Shown in pieces: positions 36,049 through 43,520 of a DNA stretch of 58,392 nt. The notes under the pieces are model-generated. The model was not told the origin of the DNA, ran no database searches, and saw only the letters and a list, made by a program, of their open reading frames with translations. Within the stretch, counting starts at the first letter, position 1, and each line of letters begins with the position of its first letter. The DNA is taken from assembly GCA_937943575.1 (NCBI GenBank), contig CALEAV010000052.1, forward strand, positions 1-58,392, written 5' to 3'. The stretch comes from an uncultured bacterium (GTDB lineage Bacteria > Desulfobacterota > Desulfobaccia > Desulfobaccales > 0-14-0-80-60-11). Both the position numbers and the translations under genes were made by a program.

Positions 36049-36817
36049 GCGCATCATCCCCTGCCTGGACGTCCGGGACGGCCGGACCACCAAAGGGATC
36101 AAGTTTCAAAACAACGTGGACATCGGCGACCCGGTGGAGATGGCCCGGCATTATTACGACACCGGGGCGGATGAGCTGGTGTTTTACGACATCACCGCCT
36201 CCAGCGACCGCCGGGGGATCATGATCGAGGTGGTGCGCCGGGTGGCGAAAGTGATCTTCATCCCTTTCTCCGTGGGCGGGGGCCTGCGCACCCTGGAGGA
36301 CATGCGGGAGGTGCTCTTGGCGGGCGCCGAGAAGGTGAGCGTCAACACCGCGGCGGTGCGAAACCCCCGCCTCATCGCGGAGGGGGCCCAGGCCTTCGGG
36401 AGCCAGTGTATCGTCCTGGGGATGGACGTGAAGCGGGTGCCGCCTTCCCCGCAGATCCCCAGCGGCTACGAGGTGGTCATCCACGGCGGCCGCACGCCCA
36501 CGGGCATCGACGCCCTGTGGTGGGCCAGGGAGGCGGAACGGCTGGGCGCCGGGGAAATCTGCCTCAACTCCATCGATGCCGACGGCACCCAGGACGGCTA
36601 TGAGCTGACGGTGACCCGGATGATCTCCGAGGCCGTGTCCATTCCGGTGATCGCCTCCGGCGGCGCCGGCAAGCCCGAGCACCTGGCGGAGGTGCTCACC
36701 CGGGGCTGCGCCGATGCCGCCCTCATCGCCTCCATGGTCCACTACGGCACCTACACCATCCCGGAGATCAAGGACTACCTGGCCCAGCGGGGCATCCCGG
36801 TGCGCCTCACCTGGTGA
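36038..36817 (+). CDS. hisF: Imidazole glycerol phosphate synthase, cyclase subunit
   Basis: TIM-barrel cyclase that converts PRFAR plus ammonia to imidazole glycerol phosphate and AICAR. 259 residues with a TTG start at 36038, giving [20 protein letters not shown], the family N-terminus; an in-frame ATG at 35984 would add 18 residues of read-through hisH sequence. Catalytic Asp residues lie in CLDVRDG and in [11 protein letters not shown]. The C-terminal phosphate loop is [12 protein letters not shown]. It overlaps hisH by 11 bases, so translation is coupled. It is followed after 25 bases by rpoH. Confidence 0.95.
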   Translation: MLSKRIIPCLDVRDGRTTKGIKFQNNVDIGDPVEMARHYYDTGADELVFYDITASSDRRGIMIEVVRRVAKVIFIPFSVGGGLRTLEDMREVLLAGAEKVSVNTAAVRNPRLIAEGAQAFGSQCIVLGMDVKRVPPSPQIPSGYEVVIHGGRTPTGIDALWWAREAERLGAGEICLNSIDADGTQDGYELTVTRMISEAVSIPVIASGGAGKPEHLAEVLTRGCADAALIASMVHYGTYTIPEIKDYLAQRGIPVRLTW

Positions 36818-36842
36818 GGCCCACCCGGGGCGAAGGGGCGCT

Positions 36843-37835
36843 ATGAGCCACCATTACGAGCCGGAAATCGAATTCGAGGAGTCCCTGGAGGAGGTGCCGG
36901 GCGAAGAGATCCTGGAGCCCGAGGTGGAGGAGCCTCTGCTGGAGGAGGAAGAGGAGGCGGCCCTGCCGGTGCCGGCGGAGCTCGACCCCCTGCAGCGCTA
37001 TATCCGGGAGGCCAACCGTTTCAAGCTCCTCACCCCGGAGGAGGAGAAAGAGCTCACCATCCGCTACAAAGAGACCGGGGACCCGGAGATCGCCTACCGC
37101 CTCATCACCAGCAACCTGCGTCTGGTCATCAAGATCGCCCTGGAATTCCAGAAGTACTGGATGCGCAACCTGCTGGACCTCATCCAGGAGGGCAATATCG
37201 GCCTCATGCAGGCCATCCGCAAATTCGACCCCTACCGGGGCATCAAACTGTCCTATTACGCCTCCTTCTGGATCAAGGCCTATATCCTCAAGTTCATCAT
37301 GGACAACTGGAAGCTGGTGAAGATCGGCACCACCCAGTCCCAGCGCAAGCTGTTCTATAATCTGAAAAAAGAGAAGGAAAAGCTGCGCGCCCTGGGTTTT
37401 GAGCCGGGCCCCAAGCTGCTCTCCGACGTGCTCCAGGTGAAGGAGGAGGAGGTCATCGAAATGGAGCAGCGCCTGGGGGGCTGGGAGCTCTCCCTGGATG
37501 CGCCCCTGAAGGAGGGCTCCGAGGAGTTCCACAAAAACTTCCTCACCTCCACCGAACCCCAGGTGGAGGAGGTGCTGGCGGAGAGCGAAATGAAGACCCT
37601 CTTCCGCCAGAAACTGGAGGAGTTCCGCCACGAACTGAACGACAAGGAACGGGATATCCTCGATCTGAGACTGCTGGCGGAAAAGCCCCTGACCCTGCAG
37701 GAGATCGGGGCCCGCCACGGCATCTCCCGGGAGCGGGTGCGCCAGATCGAGGACCGGCTCATCAAAAAGTTGCGCCACTACCTGAAAAGCGAGATACCGG
37801 ATTGGGAAGAGCTGCACGCCAGCGCCGTGGATTAA
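36843..37835 (+). CDS. rpoH: RNA polymerase sigma factor, RpoH (sigma-32) type
   Basis: Directs RNA polymerase to heat-shock promoters. 330 residues. An acidic N-terminal extension (about residues 1-45, very Glu-rich) is followed by region 1.2 (LQRYIREANRF), and region 2 (NLLDLIQEGNIGLMQAIRKFDPYRG and LSYYASFWIKAYI). The diagnostic RpoH box is QRKLFYNLKKEKEKL. Region 4 is LTLQEIGARHGISRERVRQIE. The Glu-rich extension is longer than in E. coli sigma-32. The ATG at 36843 follows GGGGCG at a distance. Its place between hisF and a TPR lipoprotein is a genomic accident or a stress-linked run; no heat-shock element is seen before it. Confidence 0.93.
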   Translation: MSHHYEPEIEFEESLEEVPGEEILEPEVEEPLLEEEEEAALPVPAELDPLQRYIREANRFKLLTPEEEKELTIRYKETGDPEIAYRLITSNLRLVIKIALEFQKYWMRNLLDLIQEGNIGLMQAIRKFDPYRGIKLSYYASFWIKAYILKFIMDNWKLVKIGTTQSQRKLFYNLKKEKEKLRALGFEPGPKLLSDVLQVKEEEVIEMEQRLGGWELSLDAPLKEGSEEFHKNFLTSTEPQVEEVLAESEMKTLFRQKLEEFRHELNDKERDILDLRLLAEKPLTLQEIGARHGISRERVRQIEDRLIKKLRHYLKSEIPDWEELHASAVD

Positions 37836-37855
37836 GCCAGGAGGGGTCGACGGGG

Positions 37856-39628
37856 GTGAAGGCTCCAGGATCTGAAAGACCATCCGGCCCCGCCGGACCC
37901 GGGAAGGGGGGCTGGCTCCCCTTGGCCTGGGCCTGCTTCCTTCTCCTGATCCTGGCGGGGTGTCAGACCCTGGGCGCTTGGGTGTCCACCCGGGGTCCGG
38001 CGCCGTCCGAGCCCGCGGCGGACCGCAGCCAGGCATATTTCCATTACCTTCGCGCCCAGCGGTATCTGCTGGAGGAGAATCTCCCCGGGGCCATCCGGGA
38101 GTATGAGGAGGCCCTGCGCTGCGATCCGGACTCGGTGCTCCTGCGCATCGAGGTGGCCACCCTCTACCAGCGCCAGGGGGATCTCAAGGAAGCCCTGGCC
38201 CATGTGGAGAAGGCCCTGAAGCTGGACCCCCGAAGCCAGGAGGCCCACTTTCTTTTGGCCGGCCTGCACGTCAGCCTCAACCAGCTGCAGGAGGCGGTGC
38301 AGGAGTATGAGCGCATCCTGGTGCTCAACCCGGACAGCCGGGAGGCCCGCATCTTCCTGGCCGCCCTCTATGCCCAGCAGCGCCGCTTCCCCAAGGCCAT
38401 CCGCATGGTGAAGGAGCTCCTGAAGCTGCAGCCGGATCTCATCCCGGCATACTACTACCTGGGCCGCTTCTACCTGGAGATGGACCAGGTGGAGGAGGCC
38501 AGGCGGCAGCTGCAACGGGTGCTGGATTATGACCCGGAATTCGTCCCGGCGCTGCTGGACCTGGCGGCGGTGGCGGAGCGGGAGCGGCACTATGCCCGGG
38601 CTTTGGGGTATTACCGCCGCATCCTCAAGCTCCAGCCGCAAAACTCCCGGGTGTGGGCCAACATCGGCCGCCTGCACCTGATGGCGGGGCAGTATGCCGA
38701 GGCCGCCCGGGCCCTGGCCAAATTCCGCCGCCTGGAAAAGAATGACCCGGAGGCCCTCCTCCAGGTGGGTGTCATTTATCTGGAACAGAAATATCATGAG
38801 GAAGCCTTAAAGGAGCTCAGGCCCCTCCTCAGCCGGCCCCGCTACGCTGAGCGGGTGCGCTATCTCATCGGCCTGGCCCTGGAGGAGAAGGGGGATCTGG
38901 CCGGGGCCATTCAGGAGTATGAGGCCATCCAGCCGGGGTCGGAGCATTTTGTGTCGGCGCGCCTCAGGTTGGCGTATTTGCGCTACCAGCGCCGGGACGT
39001 GGCCCAGGCCCGGCGCATCCTGGAGGAGGTCAAGGCCGCAGCCCCGGACCGGGAGGACGTCTATCTGGCCCTGGCCCTCTATCACGAGGAGGAGGCCATG
39101 TTTCACCGGGCCGAGGCGGTGCTCCAGGAGGGCCTGGAGCGGCTGCCCCGCTCCGTGGAGCTGCACCTGAGGCTGGCCTATATCCTGGAAAAGCTGAAGC
39201 GCCGTCAGGAGAGCATCGAGCGGGTCAAAAAGGTCCTGGAGCTGGATCCGGACAACCCCGATGCCCTGAATTTCCTGGGCTACACCTATGCCGAGATGGG
39301 CATCAACCTGGATGAGGCCGAGCGCCTCATCAAGGCGGCCCTGCGCCTGAAGCCGGACAGCGGCCACATCATTGACAGCCTGGGCTGGGTCTACTACAGG
39401 AAAGGCCTCTACGACAAGGCGGTGGCGGAGCTGGAGCGGGCCTTTGAGAAGCTGCCCACCGACGCCACGGTGGCGGAGCACCTGGGGGACGCCTACCGCA
39501 AGGTGAACCGCCTGAACGAGGCCCTGCGCCTCTACCGCCGGGCCCTGGAGCTGGAGAACCCGGATCTCCCCAGCCTGCGCCGCAAGATCCGGGAGCTGGA
39601 AGAGAAGCTCCCTTCCCGGAGCTTATGA
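37856..39628 (+). CDS. TPR-repeat lipoprotein
   Basis: A 590-residue outer-membrane or periplasmic lipoprotein built of about 14 tetratricopeptide repeats. The GTG at 37856 is preferred: it follows AGGAGGGG, and the resulting N-terminus has a basic region, a hydrophobic core (LPLAWACFLLLIL) and the lipobox LAGC. Repeats are clear, e.g. ALRCDPDSVLLRIEVATLYQRQGDLKEAL and NPDALNFLGYTYAEMGINLDEAERLI (each quoted only in part of the protein). Proteins of this layout act in outer-membrane assembly or in cell-surface polysaccharide or exosortase systems. It overlaps the next gene by ATGA and so is coupled to the LolB-like lipoprotein. Confidence 0.88.
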   Translation: MKAPGSERPSGPAGPGKGGWLPLAWACFLLLILAGCQTLGAWVSTRGPAPSEPAADRSQAYFHYLRAQRYLLEENLPGAIREYEEALRCDPDSVLLRIEVATLYQRQGDLKEALAHVEKALKLDPRSQEAHFLLAGLHVSLNQLQEAVQEYERILVLNPDSREARIFLAALYAQQRRFPKAIRMVKELLKLQPDLIPAYYYLGRFYLEMDQVEEARRQLQRVLDYDPEFVPALLDLAAVAERERHYARALGYYRRILKLQPQNSRVWANIGRLHLMAGQYAEAARALAKFRRLEKNDPEALLQVGVIYLEQKYHEEALKELRPLLSRPRYAERVRYLIGLALEEKGDLAGAIQEYEAIQPGSEHFVSARLRLAYLRYQRRDVAQARRILEEVKAAAPDREDVYLALALYHEEEAMFHRAEAVLQEGLERLPRSVELHLRLAYILEKLKRRQESIERVKKVLELDPDNPDALNFLGYTYAEMGINLDEAERLIKAALRLKPDSGHIIDSLGWVYYRKGLYDKAVAELERAFEKLPTDATVAEHLGDAYRKVNRLNEALRLYRRALELENPDLPSLRRKIRELEEKLPSRSL

Positions 39629-40395
39629 AGCCCCTGCTGCCCGTGGTGCTGCTGCTGGGCCTCCTCACGGGCTGCCGCACCCTGCCGCCGCCCCCGCCGC
39701 CGGCGGCCGTGGCGCCCCGGGAGGCCCTGGCCGCCTGGCAGGCCCGCCAGGCCGGCATCCAGGGCTTTCAGGCCCGGGCCCGCCTCACCCTCATTGCGCC
39801 GGGCCGCAGCTACTCCGGGAGCGCCCGGCTCCTCGGGGGGTTGCCCGCCTCCCTGCGGGTGGAGGTCACGGACCTCTTCGGCCGCAGCCTGATGACCTTT
39901 GTGAGCGACGGGGAGGAGGTGGCGGTGCTCTTCCCCCGGGAGGGACGGCTGCTCCGGGGGCCGGCCACCCCCCGGACCCTGGCCGCCTTCATCCCACCGG
40001 GGGTGACCCTGGCCCAGTGTGTGCGCCTGCTCACCGCCGGGGTGCCCCTGAGCGAGGGGGAGCCCCACCAGTGGCAGGAGGGCGGGGAACCCGGCAGCTG
40101 GCTGGTGGTCTGGAACGGCGCCGACGGCCGGCCCCGGGAGCGCCTGTGGCTGGCCCAGGGCCGGCCCCGGAAGCTGGAGTGGCGGGGGGAGGCGGGGGAA
40201 AGCGGCTTTGAGGCGGAATTTGCCGATTTTTCCGGCCCGGGGGACTGGCCCCGGCAGGTCAGGGTCAAGACGCCCTCCCCGGCGACGGAGCTCAGGGTGA
40301 CCTTCGGCGACCTCACCGTCAATCCGCCCCTGGCGCCAGAGGATTTCAGATTAAAGGCGCCACCGGGTGTCCGGGAGGTGCCCCTGGCCCCCTGA
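39625..40395 (+). CDS. LolB-like outer-membrane lipoprotein
   Basis: A 256-residue lipoprotein with a signal peptide and lipobox LLTGC (Cys about residue 16), then a Pro-rich linker. The following domain resembles LolB/LppX (FQARARLTLIAPGRSYSGSARLLGG, LRVEVTDLFGRSLMTFVSDG, VTFGDLTVNPPLAPEDFRL), a half-open beta-barrel that binds lipid acyl chains. LolB receives lipoproteins from LolA at the outer membrane. Coupling by ATGA overlap to a TPR lipoprotein suggests a joint role in envelope biogenesis. Many deltaproteobacterial proteins of this type are annotated only as LolB-like or DUF4292. Confidence 0.75.
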   Translation: MKPLLPVVLLLGLLTGCRTLPPPPPPAAVAPREALAAWQARQAGIQGFQARARLTLIAPGRSYSGSARLLGGLPASLRVEVTDLFGRSLMTFVSDGEEVAVLFPREGRLLRGPATPRTLAAFIPPGVTLAQCVRLLTAGVPLSEGEPHQWQEGGEPGSWLVVWNGADGRPRERLWLAQGRPRKLEWRGEAGESGFEAEFADFSGPGDWPRQVRVKTPSPATELRVTFGDLTVNPPLAPEDFRLKAPPGVREVPLAP

Positions 40396-40577
40396 GCGCT
40401 GGCGGGGGCGGAGTTGCAGCCGGAGCGGCAGGTGTGGAGAAGGGCAGGGGAGGGGGGTGCCGCCTTTCTCCCCCCGCCCTCCGCCTGGGGCGAGCGGTGC
40501 CGGGGGTGTGTCTTGTCTGCCCTGGTTCCCGGGGGTGGGAAAGGCCTGAAGCCGGTGGAGAGAGTGGGCATGGGGCC

Positions 40578-41069
40578 ATGAAGTTCCTCGTGGATGCCGC
40601 CCTGGGAGGTTTGGCCCGGCGCCTGCGCTTTTTGGGCCTGGATGCCCGGCTGACGGTGCTTCGCAGGGAGGCGCTGCCGGCAGCGGCGCCGGACACGGTG
40701 CTCCTCACGGCCAACCGCATGCTCGAGAAGGCCGACCGGCAGGACCTTCTCGTCCTGGCAGCCCGGGAGCCGGCGGCGCAGCTGGATGAAGTCATCCGCC
40801 GCCTCGGGCTCACCCGGCGGCACTTCCGGCCCCTGAGCCGCTGCGTGCGCTGCAATGCCCGGCTCCAAGAGCTTCCCCGGGAGGAGGCCGCCGCCCGGGT
40901 GCCGGAGCACATCTGGGCCACCCAGGCAGAGTTTTACCTTTGCCCCGCCTGCGGGCGGGTCTATTGGCCGGGGAGCCACATAGCCGGCATCAGCCGCAGT
41001 CTGGCCGGGGTTCTCGGGGAAGGGGGGGAGCCCAAGGCGGAAGCCCCAACCACAAGGAGATCCTTATGA
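40578..41069 (+). CDS. Mut7-C RNase domain protein with zinc ribbon
   Basis: A 163-residue protein of the Mut7-C (DUF82/PIN-like) family. The N-terminus MKFLVDAALGGLARRLRFLGLD has the conserved Asp and the GGLARxLR block; TANRMLEKADRQ follows. The C-terminal zinc ribbon has CVRCN and CPACG pairs (about residues 90-133). Predicted to be an RNA nuclease in the cytoplasm. The ATG at 40578 follows GGGGCC. It overlaps the next gene by four bases. Confidence 0.88.
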   Translation: MKFLVDAALGGLARRLRFLGLDARLTVLRREALPAAAPDTVLLTANRMLEKADRQDLLVLAAREPAAQLDEVIRRLGLTRRHFRPLSRCVRCNARLQELPREEAAARVPEHIWATQAEFYLCPACGRVYWPGSHIAGISRSLAGVLGEGGEPKAEAPTTRRSL

Positions 41070-41449
41070 CCGCCGAATATTCTGCCAAAGCCAAGGAAAT
41101 CAGCTCCGGCGCTCTCGCCCTGGTTTGGCGCTTCTTGGTCAATACCGGGCGCCGGGGGCTGATCCTCCTCCGCTGGCTGGGCGTCTGGTGGCAGCAGTGG
41201 CGTCTGAACCGGGCTTGGCGCCGGCTGGGCCAGGAGGTCCACCTGGCCCTGGAGGCCGGAGAGATCAACCCCATGCTCACCGAGCCGGTGAGGGACGCGG
41301 TGCTGCGCAGCCGAGACCTGAAGGCCGCCAGAGACCGGCAGCTGGCCGCCATCGCCGCCATCCGGGCCAGGATCCGGGAGTCCCGGGGCCTGCCGCCGGA
41401 GCCGGAGGGAAAGCCTGCGGACCTGAATACCGCGGCCCGGGGAGAGTAG
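41066..41449 (+). CDS. Small protein of unknown function
   Basis: A 127-residue basic protein with a strong AAGGAGA ribosome binding site, overlapping the Mut7-C gene by ATGA. A moderately hydrophobic, Trp-rich stretch (about residues 15-50, LVWRFLVNTGRRGLILLRWL) may be membrane-associated. The rest is helical and Arg/Ala-rich (LKAARDRQLAAIAAIRARIRE), probably a coiled coil. No family recognised. Confidence 0.7.
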   Translation: MTAEYSAKAKEISSGALALVWRFLVNTGRRGLILLRWLGVWWQQWRLNRAWRRLGQEVHLALEAGEINPMLTEPVRDAVLRSRDLKAARDRQLAAIAAIRARIRESRGLPPEPEGKPADLNTAARGE

Positions 41450-41722
41450 GGCATAGCGGGTGGGTCCGGGATTTACGGGAGACCCCCCTAAGCCGGTGAT
41501 TTTTGCGGGGGAATGAGGAGTCTGCGCCCTTTGGCCATCCCTGGGTCTCCCCCCACCCTCCGGAGGGGGCAGAGGTTCATCCTCCCAATCTCCGGCGCCT
41601 CCGGCAGGCTCAGGTTCCGGACTGGGGGTGCGGTTCATTATCCGCACCTCCTTCCCGATGCCTCTCCCCCTCTGCTCCCGCCCTCCCGGACAATGCCCGG
41701 CTCTGAAACCCCCTCGGGGGGC

Positions 41723-42220
41723 TCACGCCGGGCGGGCGCACTCGGCGGGGCTGCCCCGGAGCTTTTCCAGGGCGTGGGGCAGGGCCGGCAGAATGGCCGC
41801 CAGGCTTTCGCTGGCCCCCTTGGGGCTGCCGGGGAGGTTGACGATGAGGGTGGCCCCCCGGATCACCGCCACCCCCCGGGAGAGCATGGCATGGGGGGTC
41901 TTGCTTAGCCCGGCGGCCCGCATGGCCTCTGGGAGCCCCGGCACCAGGCGGTGGGCCACCGCCAGGGTCACTTCCGGGGTCAGGTCCCGGGGATGCAAAC
42001 CCGTGCCGCCGCAGGTGAGGATGAGGTCCAGGCCCTCCTCGTCGCTCCAGGCCACCAGCACCCGGGCGATCTCCTCCCACTCGTCGGGCACCACCTCATA
42101 GCGGCGCACCTCAAAGCAGGCCGGATCCAGCAGGCGGGCCAGCTCCGGGCCGGCGGTGTCCCGGCGCTCCCCGGCGTGGCCCTTGTCACTCACCGTGAGA
42201 ATGCCCACCTGGTAAATCAT
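41723..42220 (-). CDS. mogA: Molybdopterin adenylyltransferase
   Basis: Adenylylates molybdopterin before molybdate insertion. 165 residues. N-terminus MIYQVGILTVSDKGHAGERRDTAG, the TCGGTGLHPRDLTPE active-site block, and INLPGSPKG-type NLPGSPKGASESL near the C-terminus identify the MogA/MoaB family, MogA branch. The start at 42220 is the family N-terminus; an upstream ATG would add 44 unrelated residues. A MOSC-domain gene lies two genes upstream on the same strand, a known pairing in molybdenum metabolism. About 270 bases between this gene and the one ending at 41449 hold no gene. Confidence 0.93.
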   Translation of the reverse strand: MIYQVGILTVSDKGHAGERRDTAGPELARLLDPACFEVRRYEVVPDEWEEIARVLVAWSDEEGLDLILTCGGTGLHPRDLTPEVTLAVAHRLVPGLPEAMRAAGLSKTPHAMLSRGVAVIRGATLIVNLPGSPKGASESLAAILPALPHALEKLRGSPAECARPA

Positions 42221-42371
42221 CTCTGCGGCCTCAACCTCAGGGAGGCGCCCGGCTTCCTGGAGAAAAGCCCAGGGACTGCGCCCCTGCGCCCACCGGCCTC
42301 CTTCGGAGATTCCCCCCGGTCCGTCATGGGGGGGTGAAAGGAGTGATGCCACCGCTGCCTGCCGTCGGTGA

Positions 42372-42851
42372 CTACCGCCGGGAGGCCGGGAAGATCTCCA
42401 GGGGCAGCCCCGGAAAGCGGGCTTTCAGGGAACGGGCGTAGCCCGGCCGCCACAAGGGGCTGTCCTCTTCGGTGGAAGCCAGTTCGGCCACCTCCCAGTG
42501 GCCAGGACCGTATTTGAGCAGGGCGCACACCCCCTCAAACCGGCTCCTGCCATCAGGGGATCGGGGCTCCACCTCCAGCCAGGCCCAGTTCCCCTTCACT
42601 TTCAGGTGCCGGACCACGAAGATCAGTTCCATCCCATGGAGCTCATGCATCATAAAGCGCAAGGCGTCCAGGATGGCCTGGCGCTCGGGGCTCCCCGGGG
42701 GCGGGGTGTGGACGGCGCTTCCTGGCTGCTCCGCCGCCCATACGGCGGGCAGCGGCGCCCCGATTGCCCCCGCCGGCAGCCAGCCGCCTCCCCGGAGGAC
42801 CATTCCCGCCCCCAGGATCCCCACCACCACTGCCGCCTTTTTTCCCCGCAT
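42372..42851 (-). CDS. Secreted protein of unknown function
   Basis: A 159-residue protein with a hydrophobic N-terminus (MRGKKAAVVVGILGAGMVLR) and probable signal cleavage near AVWAAEQ. The mature part includes ILDALRFMMHELHGMELIFVVRHLKVKGNWAWLEVEP, a short alpha/beta domain seen in small periplasmic proteins, and ends in SLKARFPGLPLEIFP. A GGAGG site lies 7 bases before the ATG. It sits between the MOSC and mogA genes, but nothing in the sequence links it to molybdenum. Confidence 0.7.
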   Translation of the reverse strand: MRGKKAAVVVGILGAGMVLRGGGWLPAGAIGAPLPAVWAAEQPGSAVHTPPPGSPERQAILDALRFMMHELHGMELIFVVRHLKVKGNWAWLEVEPRSPDGRSRFEGVCALLKYGPGHWEVAELASTEEDSPLWRPGYARSLKARFPGLPLEIFPASRR

Positions 42852-42865
42852 CGGTGTGCCTCCGG

Positions 42866-43363
42866 TCAGGCCTCAGATGCCGGCGGTATCTCCTCCACGG
42901 TGACCGGGTCCCCGGGCCGCACCACCCCGCCCCGGATGACCCGGGCGAAGACCCCCTCCCGGGGCATGATGCAGTCCCCCACCAGCTCCCGGATGGCGCA
43001 GCCGTGGTGGCAGGCCTTGCCGATCTGGCTGATGACCACCTGGGCCTCAGCCCCCAGCCTCAGGCGGGTGCCCACCGGCAGGTCGTTGAGCGCCAGCCCC
43101 CGGGTGGTGATGTTTTCGGCGAAATCCCCGGGCTTCACTGCCGCGCCTTGCGCCCGCATCTTGTCGATGCTCTCCTGGGCGAGCAAGCTCACCTGGCGCC
43201 TACCCCCCTCGGCGTGGGCGTCGCCTTTCACCCCGTGCTCCACCACCAGGGTGATTTCGGGGACGTTTTCCTTGACCACACCTTTCTTGTCACTCACCGA
43301 GACCGCCACCACCTGGGGCCCGGCCCCGTGCGGATGTCTTGGGGCTGCCATCACCCTAAGCAT
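42866..43363 (-). CDS. MOSC-domain protein
   Basis: A 165-residue protein of the MOSC (molybdenum cofactor sulfurase C-terminal) family. Landmarks are VSVSDKKGVVKE, GDAHAEGGRRQVSLL, PGDFAENITTRGLAL and the conserved Cys block IGKACHHGCAI, where the second Cys would carry sulphur. The stand-alone MOSC next to MogA suggests metal-sulphur cofactor handling. An ATG four codons downstream (MAAPRH) is an equally likely start. It leads the minus-strand MOSC-hypothetical-mogA group. Confidence 0.88.
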   Translation of the reverse strand: MLRVMAAPRHPHGAGPQVVAVSVSDKKGVVKENVPEITLVVEHGVKGDAHAEGGRRQVSLLAQESIDKMRAQGAAVKPGDFAENITTRGLALNDLPVGTRLRLGAEAQVVISQIGKACHHGCAIRELVGDCIMPREGVFARVIRGGVVRPGDPVTVEEIPPASEA

Positions 43364-43433
43364 AGCATACCTTCAGGCACTGGGCACCTCCCCGGGATTT
43401 CTCTTCGGTTTGGAATTAAAATAGCAGGCGGGC

Positions 43434-43457
43434 TTTTGCCCGCCTGCCTGTATGGGG
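43434..43457 (-). terminator. Rho-independent terminator of the EF-G paralogue
   Basis: A perfect 10-bp stem GCAGGCGGGC / GCCCGCCTGC with a four-base loop; on the minus strand it is followed by TATTTTAATT. It lies 63 bases after the EF-G stop. Confidence 0.82.
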
Positions 43458-43459
43458 TC

Positions 43460-43513
43460 GGGGGAGGGGTTCGGGGGAGGGGGCAGGGGCCGTCGATCCC
43501 TGGCCCCCTCCCC
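43460..43513. repeat. G/C-tract palindromic repeat (copy 3)
   Basis: GGGGGAGGGG runs followed by GGGGGCAGGGGCCGTCGAT and the complementary arm ATCCCTGGCCCCCTCCCC. Close in sequence to the right part of copy 1. Confidence 0.65.
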
Positions 43514-43520
43514 TGAAGTT

